Below are positions 1 to 10,900 of a stretch of DNA of 64,000 nt, piece by piece (position 1 is the stretch's first letter; each line of letters begins with the position of its first letter). This DNA is from Heracleum sosnowskyi (lineage: Eukaryota > Streptophyta > Magnoliopsida > Apiales > Apiaceae): NCBI GenBank assembly GCA_030848705.1, contig CM061236.1, forward strand, positions 59,291,481 to 59,355,480. Direction: 5' to 3'. The notes beneath the pieces are model-generated. The model was not told where the DNA came from, did not search any database, and saw only the letters and a program-made list of their open reading frames with translations. The translations under genes were made by a program, and so were the position numbers.

Positions 1-2183
1 ACAATCACTGATTCTCCACCTTAGTCTTTCCTTTATCTCTAAGTCCCACTTCCTTGAACTCTTTAAGTTCCACTTCCTTGGACTCTACAAAAGAATATAT
101 ATTCTATCTTAGTAGGTCCTCACTAAACCGCTAATCCTTTATTCTAAACTACCCAAACGCATCCTAGCGCGTAAACATATAATAGTTATACCATAAAACA
201 ATTATAACCACGTAATAGACAATCATCCGTATAAATGCACATTGTCATTTAAATACACATAACATGCTCCTTATACATATATACATATAATAATATAGTT
301 TTCAAATCATACCACACTTGGTATCCCTTAAATCAATTTGATCAAGCCAACCATATCCTTAACTCTTTTTAACAATGTTTCATCTCAAAAAGCAGAAAAA
401 TCAACTGCGCGTACTTTACCAAAACATTTTTCATAAATCCAAAAATAATCAAACAATTACCAAATTTGACAGGCTACTTCCTGATTACAAAACCAATTTA
501 GCATAAAAGTTTCAACTTCAGAACACTTTATTTAGTATAAAAACGAACTGTATAAAGTAGGTACTAAGCACAGAAAAATCTCAGCTGCGCAACTTTTAGT
601 AAAACAAGTATAACTTTTTATTCGTAAATCCTATCGATACAAGGTTAGCGCGTGCACAAACTAGATTCAATTTAGAACATTGACATCCTAAGCCCTCTGT
701 CTAAAACAGGCAGTAACAATTCGAAATATAGCAAAACAGAACAGGGCAGTTTTTCTGGAAAATTCAGCATGATGTTTTTCTTTATAAATCATTCCAAACA
801 CAAACTCATTCACAACTAACCATCCAATATTACAACTAGAACTCATGTTCTCAAGAATCACTAAACTTATACATGCATTTATCAAATAAACAAGTTAACA
901 ATTCCATTACTTGGAATTTCACTACAATTCCCAAATCTATACTTTTAACTATCCAAAATCTCACACTAACCACACTTAACACAATAAATCAACATGCATT
1001 CATTATAAACCGAAGTTAACAATTAAACAACATCATAAACAAATTTCCAAAACCGAATTCTAAAAAGGGGAAAAATCGAATTTTGAACATGCATTTCGAT
1101 TTCTTCACATGCAACTCAAAATCGAACTAAATATAGGTATTAACACAATAATCGGACTCAAAAGCATCATCATCGTCCCCGTCGGCTCGCCGGAGCTCAT
1201 TGCCGACGACGGCAATGGTCGGAGGTGCCCGGAAAATATGAAAAACCCGGGTTTCCTTCACAACCTCACCAATAAGTAATATTAATCAACCAACTAATCA
1301 CAAAATCATCACAAGCAAGCTTTTGGGTTCGAATTAAAACAAAAATTTCCGAAACCCCTTGCATGCAACAATCGGTACACACAATACACACGACATACAC
1401 ATACACACACGATTACACATATATATATGTATGTATAATCATAATCATCAATATAGTTGATAGAGAGAGAGATTTTACAAGAAAAATCGAGAGAGAGAGT
1501 GATAGCCGAGAGAGAGAGAAGTCGAGAGAGAAAAGAGAGAAAAGAGAGATGATCGGCAAAGTGAGAAAGAGGGGAAATGGGTGCAGGGGTTTTATAAGCC
1601 CAGGGGTATTTTAGTAACTTCATAATTATAAAATCTGATTTGCTAATAAACAAAACCAACACAAATGCTTTTCTAAAATTCGGAATAAACTGAAGGTAAT
1701 GTCTAAAAATCCAAATTTTATTTTTAAAACAAAGAATACGAATTTACAAGCTCACCCATATTTTTAAAATATTTTTGTGATCCAAATTGAATTAAATATG
1801 AATTTTCAAAGTTTTGATCACTTAAAGGACATTTAACTCATAAAATCAGTTTTAAATCCTTAAAGCCAAAAATAAATTCCTCCACTAATTTTAGAAAATA
1901 CTAGAATATAACCTAAAGGTTGTGAAAAAGATTTCACAATGAAAAGAGTCTCCGATGATTTTATAAAATTCCCGGAAGGTCAAAAAGTATTGATTTTTAA
2001 TAAGAAATTCACATAAAATGCATTTAAAAGCATACACAAGTATTTTAATCCATACCATTCACCAAGTAAACATCTAATCATCACATTTTCAAATATCTAC
2101 CTTTCACACAATATTCACATATCATAGAACTCAAATATTATTAAATATTAATATAGTACAAGCTTTTTTTCTGAGTCGTTATA
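1..2183 (-). repeat. 3' LTR of element T (truncated by window start)
   Basis: This matches 9317-11501 almost base for base; differences lie near 472, 714, 746, 1208, 1393 and 1747, plus one AT dinucleotide near 1425. Its first ~1,365 bases lie outside the window. The end next to the internal region reads GAGTCGTTATA at 2173-2183 and is followed by the polypurine tract. Short reading frames here (for example near 1309-1662) come from microsatellites and are not genes. Confidence 0.95.
1460..1597 (-). promoter_or_regulatory. TATA box and GA-rich leader tract in T 3' LTR
   Basis: On the minus strand a TTATAAAA-type TATA box sits at about 1590-1597, within a GGGCTTATAAAACCCC context. About 40-130 bases downstream (lower coordinates, 1460-1551) lies a long run of GA repeats on the plus strand, so the predicted transcript leader would be CT-rich. 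The same arrangement recurs in the 5' LTR. Promoter function is inferred from position and sequence only. Confidence 0.5.
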
Positions 2184-2200
2184 ACCTTCCCCCCTTAAAA
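2184..2200 (-). other. Polypurine tract of element T
   Basis: On the minus strand the sequence immediately before the 3' LTR is AAGGGGGGAAGGT, the expected primer for plus-strand DNA synthesis. Its position at the exact junction of internal region and LTR fixes the element's orientation. Confidence 0.85.
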
Positions 2201-2224
2201 AGATTCTGTCCTCAGAATCTAACC

Positions 2225-5200
2225 TTATGAAAATAGATGCGGATACTTTTCAAGCATCTCGCTCTCAAGTTCCCAAGTCGATTCTTCAACTTTAGGATTC
2301 CTCCACAAAACCTTAACTAGCTTAACAATCTTATTCCTTAATTTCCTATCCATATGATCCTGAATTTCTACAGGTTGTTCTACATAAGACAAATCAGGTT
2401 GAATCTCAAAAGGTTCATATTCGATCACGTGATTTGCATCAGGATTAAATCTCTTAAGCATCGAAACATGAAAAACGTTATGAATATGCTCCATGTGCGG
2501 TGGTAACGCTAACTCATACGCAACTTTTCCAATGCGTCTCAATATCTCAAATGGTCCTACATATCTCGGGCTAAGTTTCCCTTTCTTGCCAAATCTTGTC
2601 ACTCCTTTCCATGGCGACACTTTCAGCAACACTTGATCTCCTGCTTCAAAGCTTATATCCTTCCTGTCTTGGTCCGCGTACTTCCGTTGTCTGTCTTGTG
2701 CCGTAACTAGCCTTTTCCGAATGATCTCAATCTTTTCCTTCGTTTGTTGTACTAGCTCGGATCCTAAAACTTTTCGTTCTCCAACTTCTTCCCAATATAC
2801 AGGCGATCTACATTTCCTTCCATACAACGCTTCATACGGGGGCATTCCAATACTCGCGTGATAACTGTTGTTGTACGAAAACTCTACCAATGGTAAATGC
2901 TCGTCCCAACTTCCTTTAAAATCCAGTGCACAAGCTCTAAGCATGTCTTCAATGGTTTGAATTGTTCGTTCACTCTGGCCATCAGTTTGTGGATGATAAG
3001 CGGTACTCATCTTAATCTTGGTACCCAGACATTCTTGAAATTGTCTCCAAAATCGGGAGTTAAACCTTGGATCACGATCCGACACAATGGTTACTGGAAC
3101 TCCGTGACGTGTTACAACTTCCTTCAGATATAACTGTACTAACCTATCCAGTGAAAATCTTTCATTGATTGGGAGAAAATGTGCAGACTTGGTCAGACGG
3201 TCTACAATTACCCATATGGCATCATGATTAGCTTTTGTCCTTGGTAATCCAACAATAAAATCCATGGCAAGATGTTCCCACTTCCATTCAGGAATATCCA
3301 ATGGCTGCAATAGTCCGCTCGGCTTTTGATGTTCGGCTTTGACTCGTTGACAAGTATAACACTTACTTATCCATTCGGCAATTTCTCTTTTCATATCCGG
3401 CCACCAGAAATGTTCCTTCAAATCTCGATACATTTTCGTGCTACCAGGGTGAATTGAGTACTGTGAACTATGGGCTTCCCGCAAGATTTCATTCTTCAAT
3501 TCTGTCACATTTGGAATCCATATCCTTGTAGAAAATCTCAAAATTCCTTTGTCATCCCTTTGGGTGCAGATCTCTTCACCAGTCAATGTGTTCATCTCTT
3601 GATTCATAATCTCCTCCTGACATCTCCGTATCTTTTCCAACAGTTCCGGTTGAAACGTCATAGCGTTGAGAACTTCGTTGGTAACTTCCGAATCACAAAC
3701 TTCTAGTTTCAACTTCTCAAATTCTTGAAGCAATTCTTTAGGTATCGTGAACAAATTCAATCTCTCCTTTCGACTTAACGCATCCGCCACAACATTCGCT
3801 TTTCCCGGGTGATAGTTAATACTACAATCATAGTCCTTAATTAGCTCCAACCATCTCCGTTGCCTCATGTTCAATTCCTTCTGAGTGAATATATACTTTA
3901 AGCTCTTATGATCCGTGTAGATTTCACACTTCTCTCCGTAGAGGTAATGTCTCCAAATTTTCAGTGCGAACACAATAGCTGCTAATTCCAAATCATGAGT
4001 TGGGTACTTTCGTTCGTGCGGTTTGAGTTGTCGTGAAGCATACGCGATCACTTTTCCATGTTGCATTAAAACACATCCTAATCCTTTGTGTGAAGCATCA
4101 CTGTAGATAACAAAATTTCCTTGGTCATCTGGTAAGACTAACACTGGTGCTGTCACTAATCTTCCTTTCAGCTCTTGGAAACTTTCTTCACATTTCTCAG
4201 TCCAAATAAACTTCTCATTTTTCCGAGTCAGTGCAGTTAACGGTGTAGCTATCTTTGAAAAGTCTTGAACAAATCTCCGATAGTATCCAGCTAATCCGAG
4301 AAAACTTCTCACTTCAGTAGGGGTCCTTGGTCTTTCCCAATTAACCACAGCTTCAATCTTGGCAGGGTCTACTCTCACTCCTTCTCGACTAATTACGTGT
4401 CCAAGAAATTGTACTTCCTCTAACCAGAATTCACACTTCGAAAACTTTGCATATAACTTTTCCTTTCTCAGGACTTCCAACGCGATCCTTAGATGTTCCG
4501 CATGATCTTCCGAAGACTTTGAATATATCAAGATGTCATCAATAAATACAATCACAAACTTATCCAAATACGTTCGAAAAACTCGGTTCATCAAATCCAT
4601 AAACACAGCCGGGGCATTAGTTAATCCAAATGGCATCACTAAAAATTCGTAATGTCCATATCTCGTGCGAAAAGCAGTTTTCGAAACGTCTTCAGGTTTG
4701 ATCTTCAGTTGATGATATCCAGATCTTAAATCAATCTTTGAAAAATATGCTGCTCCTTTGAGTTGATCAAATAAATCATCGATTCGCGGTAACGGGTACT
4801 TATTCTTTACCGTCAACCTGTTAAGTTCTCGATAGTCTATACACAATCTCATACTTCCGTCTTTCTTCTTGACAAATAAAACTGGCGCTCCCCACGGCGA
4901 TATACTAGGCCTTATAACTCCTTTATCCAAAAGATCTTGTAGCTGCGTAGCCAATTCCTTCATTTCTGCCGGTGCCATTCTGTAAGGTGCCTTTGATACT
5001 GGTTCCGTTCCAGGTGCCAAATCAATCGTAAATTCTACTTCTCGATCTGGAGGTAATCCGGGTAATTCGTCAGGAAAAACTTCAGGGAACTCATTTACAA
5101 CTGGTATCTCCTCCATTTTCAACACTTGCTTCTCCATATCCACAACATGAGCCAAATAAGCTTCGCAACCTTGTCGAAGTAGTCGTGTCGTTTGCATAAA

Positions 5201-6763
5201 CGTTAAGAACTTCCTCGTTTGTCTTTGACCTTGAAACACCACTTCTTGATCCTCGTCCACACGCAATCTCACTTGCTTTTTCCTACATTCAATCTGCGCA
5301 TCGCAATCTACTAACCAATCCATTCCTAGGATAACATCGAATTCTCCCATTTTGAACGGTATCAAATCCGCATGAAAAAGATATCCACCGATCTCGATTT
5401 TACAATTAGGACACACTTGGTCTACGGGAACTCTATCCTGGTTAGCCACTTCTATTACTAACGTCCTTTCCAATGGTTTTATCTCACATTTCAATTTATC
5501 AAGGAATCTTTCAGATATAAAAGATCTAGTTGCTCCCGAATCAATTAACACTTTAGCTTTAACAGAATTCACAGGAAGCGTACCTGCTACTACATCTCTG
5601 TCCTGAACCGCTTCATTGATTGACATATTAAAAGTTCTTGCTCGAGGTTGAGATGACTGTGACCGTGTTGGTGGTGCAGTGAGTCTAAGTACATTAGCAG
5701 ACTGGACCGGTTCCTTACATTCCCGCGCAAAATGTCCCGCTTTTCCACACTTGAAACATGTTAGTCCTCCTGGTTTTGAACTTGGACATCCATCAGCATA
5801 GTGTCCCTTCTTGTTGCATTTAAAACAGGTGATATTTAACTTGTTACAGATTCCCGAATGTCTTTTACCACACGTCTTGCACTCTGGTATAGACGGCTTC
5901 CCCGTGATAGTTGGTGGCTTTCCTCCTTGAGGTTTCTTGTCTGAACTTCCAAATCCACTCCTCTGTTTCTGAAAATTCCTATCTCCTCCTGATTGATTTC
6001 CAAACCTTTTCCTATTCTGAGAACTTCCTTGTCCTTCATCACCTTGGCCCTTTTCAGATCCTCCAAACTTTCGTTTCTTCCCAAATTTCTCCTTTTGTAC
6101 TAAATCGCTTTCGCCCTCAATGATCATCGCTTTCTGCACTACCGCAGTATAACTTCTCAATTCAAAAGCTGCAACTCTACTCCTTAACCATGGCTTTAAT
6201 CCGTGCTGAAACTTTCTAGCCTTACTGACATCATCTCCTACGTACCTAGGTGCAAATCTTGCTAACTCCGTAAATTTGGCTTCGTATTCTGCCACACTCA
6301 TCCCTTCTTGTTTCAATTCTAAGAATTGAACTTCCAACTGATCTTGTAGGTATCTTGGTAAATACTTCTCCTGAAATAGTTCCGTAAATCTTTGCCAAGT
6401 AATTTCTCCTTCTCCTAACTTCACAGATTCCCACCAAAAATTAGCTTCCGCCTTCAAGTAGTAACTAGCAAATTCAGTTTTCTGATCCTCCCCAACCTTA
6501 ACTAACGCAAATGCTTTCTCAATGTCGATTAACCATGATTTCGCCTCAACAGGGTTTAGAGTGCCTTTAAATTCAGGTGGGTGGACAGCTTGAAATGATT
6601 TAAAAGTTGTCAAAGGTTGAACATTTTGTTGTTGTTGAGTCAAGGCAGCAGTTTGTTGCTGAAGTAATTGAAGTATCTGAGTTATAGTTGGGTCTACCGG
6701 GTTTTGGGCCTCGGTATCAGTTGTTTGTTGAGTAGAAGCAGTGGTCTTTTTCTTTGGTGGCAT
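2225..6763 (-). CDS. gag-pol: Gag-Pol polyprotein of chromovirus T (intact)
   Basis: A single uninterrupted frame of 1,513 codons. I start it at the ATG at 6763 (MPPKKKTT), because the 18 codons upstream are not gag-like. Domains by residue of the longer 1,530-residue frame: Ty3-type capsid/gag about 70-250; cysteine-rich zinc knuckles about 310-370, including CFKCNKKGHYADGC and CFKCGKAGHFAREC; aspartic protease with DSGATRSF near 426; reverse transcriptase about 600-780 with its FIDD catalytic motif near 756; RNase H about 870-1010; integrase about 1090-1340 with an HHCC finger and a D,D-35-E core (first Asp near 1185, SDRDPRF, then SERTIQT); a chromodomain in the last 45 residues (VLWRNPKVEESTWE). 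Such chromodomains direct integration to heterochromatin in this group. No stop or frameshift is visible, so the copy may be autonomous. Confidence 0.95.
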   Translation of the reverse strand: MPPKKKTTASTQQTTDTEAQNPVDPTITQILQLLQQQTAALTQQQQNVQPLTTFKSFQAVHPPEFKGTLNPVEAKSWLIDIEKAFALVKVGEDQKTEFASYYLKAEANFWWESVKLGEGEITWQRFTELFQEKYLPRYLQDQLEVQFLELKQEGMSVAEYEAKFTELARFAPRYVGDDVSKARKFQHGLKPWLRSRVAAFELRSYTAVVQKAMIIEGESDLVQKEKFGKKRKFGGSEKGQGDEGQGSSQNRKRFGNQSGGDRNFQKQRSGFGSSDKKPQGGKPPTITGKPSIPECKTCGKRHSGICNKLNITCFKCNKKGHYADGCPSSKPGGLTCFKCGKAGHFARECKEPVQSANVLRLTAPPTRSQSSQPRARTFNMSINEAVQDRDVVAGTLPVNSVKAKVLIDSGATRSFISERFLDKLKCEIKPLERTLVIEVANQDRVPVDQVCPNCKIEIGGYLFHADLIPFKMGEFDVILGMDWLVDCDAQIECRKKQVRLRVDEDQEVVFQGQRQTRKFLTFMQTTRLLRQGCEAYLAHVVDMEKQVLKMEEIPVVNEFPEVFPDELPGLPPDREVEFTIDLAPGTEPVSKAPYRMAPAEMKELATQLQDLLDKGVIRPSISPWGAPVLFVKKKDGSMRLCIDYRELNRLTVKNKYPLPRIDDLFDQLKGAAYFSKIDLRSGYHQLKIKPEDVSKTAFRTRYGHYEFLVMPFGLTNAPAVFMDLMNRVFRTYLDKFVIVFIDDILIYSKSSEDHAEHLRIALEVLRKEKLYAKFSKCEFWLEEVQFLGHVISREGVRVDPAKIEAVVNWERPRTPTEVRSFLGLAGYYRRFVQDFSKIATPLTALTRKNEKFIWTEKCEESFQELKGRLVTAPVLVLPDDQGNFVIYSDASHKGLGCVLMQHGKVIAYASRQLKPHERKYPTHDLELAAIVFALKIWRHYLYGEKCEIYTDHKSLKYIFTQKELNMRQRRWLELIKDYDCSINYHPGKANVVADALSRKERLNLFTIPKELLQEFEKLKLEVCDSEVTNEVLNAMTFQPELLEKIRRCQEEIMNQEMNTLTGEEICTQRDDKGILRFSTRIWIPNVTELKNEILREAHSSQYSIHPGSTKMYRDLKEHFWWPDMKREIAEWISKCYTCQRVKAEHQKPSGLLQPLDIPEWKWEHLAMDFIVGLPRTKANHDAIWVIVDRLTKSAHFLPINERFSLDRLVQLYLKEVVTRHGVPVTIVSDRDPRFNSRFWRQFQECLGTKIKMSTAYHPQTDGQSERTIQTIEDMLRACALDFKGSWDEHLPLVEFSYNNSYHASIGMPPYEALYGRKCRSPVYWEEVGERKVLGSELVQQTKEKIEIIRKRLVTAQDRQRKYADQDRKDISFEAGDQVLLKVSPWKGVTRFGKKGKLSPRYVGPFEILRRIGKVAYELALPPHMEHIHNVFHVSMLKRFNPDANHVIEYEPFEIQPDLSYVEQPVEIQDHMDRKLRNKIVKLVKVLWRNPKVEESTWELESEMLEKYPHLFS

Positions 6764-7220
6764 TTTTCTGATAAGAGATAAGCAATTTATGAAACAATAT
6801 GCATATATATACCACAATGTAAACTCTTTTTGAAAACGTTTTTATAAAACTGTATGTAACATAGAGAAAATTTAAAACTTTTAGCCATATTGTTAGATAA
6901 TTTGCTCGTCTCCGTAATAGGGTAAACAGGGTAAACATAGGTATTATAGGAACAGGTTAACAATAAAAGGGGTAACAGTTTGAAGCAAGGTATAAGAAAA
7001 GTACGTGCATAACGTAAAGATAAAAGTCAGGTACAATAGATGATAGGGTACATGATCACCCCATAAAGTCATAGAAAAGTCAATGTCAAAGCAGATAATA
7101 TCATAATGTCTATTAGGAAAAAGGGAAAATATCCTAATAGCGAGTAGTCAAGCGTGCAAATAACCAATAATAAAACCAATGGGCTCTAACAGATGTCCCA
7201 CTCTCAGAATCCAACCAACT
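6764..7220 (-). other. Untranslated spacer between upstream ORF and gag of T
   Basis: About 450 bases of AT-rich sequence with no convincing coding potential. It separates the upstream small ORF from the gag start. I see no tandem repeat or strong hairpin in it. Confidence 0.5.
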
Positions 7221-7709
7221 CTAGTCTCGGCAGCCACGAACAGCTCTCAGCTCACACAGCATCCAGCTAACAATCCTAGTCACTCTTCTGGCCTCCTCTA
7301 AAGCATCAACAGTGAACGGTCCCTCAGCTAGGCGCTTTCGCGCTGACTCCTCTAAAGCACGAATCCTATCCTGCCACTCCGCCTCAGTAACAGAAACACG
7401 ACGGTCTGCCTCATCCGACATCCGATCTACAAGGGCCTGAAGCTCGGCATTCTGTCCGGAAAGGGTCTCTAGGTCTCTAGCAAGGTCTACATGTGCATGA
7501 GGAAATATAGGTGCAGGATCTCCCATGACTGAAACACGAGAATCAACAGACGCTGCTCTCCAGGGGATAGTAGTCTGAACAGGTACAGGTGCAAATGGTG
7601 GCTCAACGGGCTGAACACTAAGACTACCTATCTCCACTGGGTCAGATAACGTGATAGATGGGTGAGGGGGTGTGTCTCCACCGACAACGTCCATCTCCTG
7701 CGATAACAA
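7221..7709 (-). CDS. Small ORF upstream of gag in element T, unknown function
   Basis: A 162-codon open frame lies between the primer binding site and gag, on the same strand. The N-terminal half (about residues 10-75) is rich in proline, valine and acidic residues. The C-terminal half (about 75-150) is charged and looks like a coiled coil (repeated Leu/Ala heptads with Glu/Arg, around LETLSGQNAELQALVDRM). Local base composition is more GC-rich than the flanking leader, as expected of coding sequence. I recognise no family. Extra ORFs before gag are known in Tat/Ogre elements but are not standard for Tekay elements. It could be a real accessory protein, a detached piece of gag-like sequence, or a chance frame in the leader. 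Confidence 0.45.
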   Translation of the reverse strand: MLSQEMDVVGGDTPPHPSITLSDPVEIGSLSVQPVEPPFAPVPVQTTIPWRAASVDSRVSVMGDPAPIFPHAHVDLARDLETLSGQNAELQALVDRMSDEADRRVSVTEAEWQDRIRALEESARKRLAEGPFTVDALEEARRVTRIVSWMLCELRAVRGCRD

Positions 7710-7934
7710 TATAGATATAGATACTTATATAATAACAGGGTATCTTAATCCTAACGACTTATCTTAAAGGAAAGTACTTACGCCTACCGTTGCTACTTAG
7801 CATCTATCCATCTAATATCCTAACAGATTCCTACTCCTTACATAACTATCTTAATCACCTTTTATTAATAGGGATCCTAATCTTTTATTAATAGGGATCC
7901 TAATCCTGGCTTGTTTCAGTGACCAAAAACTGAC

Positions 7935-7948
7935 AGCTCTGATACCAA
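7935..7948 (-). other. Primer binding site of element T (tRNA-Met type)
   Basis: The minus strand reads TTGGTATCAGAGCT, complementary to the 3' end of plant initiator tRNA-Met, two bases inside the 5' LTR. This is the start point for minus-strand DNA synthesis. Confidence 0.92.
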
Positions 7949-7950
7949 CC

Positions 7951-10900
7951 TGTGACGCCCTCCCAATCTGGGGTCATGATCGGGGAGTCACTACCACCTC
8001 TATACATATTAAACCCATAAACAATATAATAAGAGCATGCAGACTTGACCCCAACTCTACCCTGGATCTTTAACAGTTGATGGTGTGAAACAAGCATCCA
8101 CTATCTAATTCATTAATACATAAGTCTCAAAAGTTATTACAACAAAGTCTTAAGAGTTCTACGTTCTCTATTACAAAACACCTTCTAGATATGGCCATCA
8201 CCTACCTGAGCTGGCATCCCAAAAACAACCCTATAGGAAGACTTCCTAGCTGTCTGAAATGTACGTACCATCTTCTCGTTTCACTGTGGGTTAGAATAGG
8301 GAAAAAGAATGAGCCAAATGCCCAGCAAGTAATAATAATATGACCATACAGTTATCCACTGGGAAACAGTTTCAATATCAATATGTACGACATGGGTATA
8401 GCAAGATCCATATCAAGGGATTATCAAAACAATGAATTGAATATATAGCTTCAAAACAGTTTCCAATATCAATATATATGGCATGGTTGTAGCAGAATCC
8501 ACATTAGGGATTTATCAGAACAATGGCATAAATATGCAATTTCAAAGGGTAAACCAATTTCATTTTCAAGATATCCGTTTCAAAAACAATAAGTAATTTT
8601 GGAGATTTTTCACAACGCACCGGACAATACGGGTGATCAGCCACGTAAAGTCCCCATACCGGACACACAGTCCCTCTGGTCCTTGAATTGGGTCCCATTA
8701 GGCAACACATTGGCCTTTAGACTAGTCCATCCCTAGTCCATTTATTATAATTAAAAAGTGCTGGACCGGCGTTACTCGGCCTCTTACGCCTCCAATCTTA
8801 GGAATCCGTGGAAACCATAAATCAGAATTTAAATGAGTTCAAACTTTATTCCTTTTTAAAACATCTTCGGATATAAAGAAGTCCTTTGGAAATCAGATAA
8901 GTTCAATCAAAACAATCTGGATTTCTATTAGTGGAATATAAGAAATATTTATCATTGGGTATGTTCTGGAAATGTACTAAAATGAGGTATAGGTGTATTC
9001 ACTTTCAGGTATAAAAGGGTTTGAATAAGTATATGATCAAATTCAGGTTATAGAATCATAGGTCATCAGGTTTCAGTTCATGGATATGAACAGGGTATAT
9101 AAAGGTTCATGGATAAAGAGCTAACAAAGCATGGTATATAGTTCAACATGGTATATATGAACAAAGGTAAAGGTTATCAATGAACAATAAGTGTTTGCAG
9201 AAATAAAGGTATATCAAGGCAAGATAACAATCCATATATGTCAAAATGAAACAATGGAATCGAAATACGAAAGCAAGTTTGTATTACTTGCCTTAAGTAG
9301 CTAAAAAGGGTAATGAACAATCACTGATTCTCCACCTTAGTCTTTCCTTTATCTCTAAGTCCCACTTCCTTGAACTCTTTAAGTTCCACTTCCTTGGACT
9401 CTACAAAAGAATATATATTCTATCTTAGTAGGTCCTCACTAAACCGCTAATCCTTTATTCTAAACTACCCAAACGCATCCTAGCGCGTAAACATATAATA
9501 GTTATACCATAAAACAATTATAACCACGTAATAGACAATCATCCGTATAAATGCACATTGTCATTTAAATACACATAACATGCTCCTTATACATATATAC
9601 ATATAATAATATAGTTTTCAAATCATACCACACTTGGTATCCCTTAAATCAATTTGATCAAGCCAACCATATCCTTAACTCTTTTTAACAATGTTTCATC
9701 TCAAAAAGCAGAAAAATCAACTGCGCGTACTTTACCAAAACATTTTTCATAAATCCAAAAATAATCAAACAATTACCAAATTTGACAGACTACTTCCTGA
9801 TTACAAAACCAATTTAGCATAAAAGTTTCAACTTCAGAACACTTTATTTAGTATAAAAACGAACTGTATAAAGTAGGTACTAAGCACAGAAAAATCTCAG
9901 CTGCGCAACTTTTAGTAAAACAAGTATAACTTTTTATTCGTAAATCCTATCGATACAAGGTTAGCGCGTGCACAAACTAGATTCAATTTAGAACATTGAC
10001 ATCCTAAGCCCTCTGTCTAAAACAGGCAGCAACAATTCGAAATATAGCAAAACAGAACAGAGCAGTTTTTCTGGAAAATTCAGCATGATGTTTTTCTTTA
10101 TAAATCATTCCAAACACAAACTCATTCACAACTAACCATCCAATATTACAACTAGAACTCATGTTCTCAAGAATCACTAAACTTATACATGCATTTATCA
10201 AATAAACAAGTTAACAATTCCATTACTTGGAATTTCACTACAATTCCCAAATCTATACTTTTAACTATCCAAAATCTCACACTAACCACACTTAACACAA
10301 TAAATCAACATGCATTCATTATAAACCGAAGTTAACAATTAAACAACATCATAAACAAATTTCCAAAACCGAATTCTAAAAAGGGGAAAAATCGAATTTT
10401 GAACATGCATTTCGATTTCTTCACATGCAACTCAAAATCGAACTAAATATAGGTATTAACACAATAATCGGACTCAAAAGCATCATCATCGTCCCCGTCG
10501 GCTCGCCGGAGCTCATTGCCGACGGCGGCAATGGTCGGAGGTGCCCGGAAAATATGAAAAACCCGGGTTTCCTTCACAACCTCACCAATAAGTAATATTA
10601 ATCAACCAACTAATCACAAAATCATCACAAGCAAGCTTTTGGGTTCGAATTAAAACAAAAATTTCCGAAACCCCTTGCATGCAACAATCGGTACACACAA
10701 TACACACGGCATACACATACACACACGATTACACATATATATATATGTATGTATAATCATAATCATCAATATAGTTGATAGAGAGAGAGATTTTACAAGA
10801 AAAATCGAGAGAGAGAGTGATAGCCGAGAGAGAGAGAAGTCGAGAGAGAAAAGAGAGAAAAGAGAGATGATCGGCAAAGTGAGAAAGAGGGGAAATGGGT

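Noticed and set aside
1176..1250. GC-rich patch in the T LTR as a captured host exon
   Set aside because: Too short, no clear protein similarity; a comparable GC-rich leader patch occurs in E near 18,600-18,780, so it may be an LTR trait.
1309..1662. Ser/Leu-rich and Arg/Glu-rich frames on both strands (also 10650-10980)
   Set aside because: They translate GA and CA/TA microsatellites in the T LTR; frames on opposite strands overlap and neither resembles a protein.
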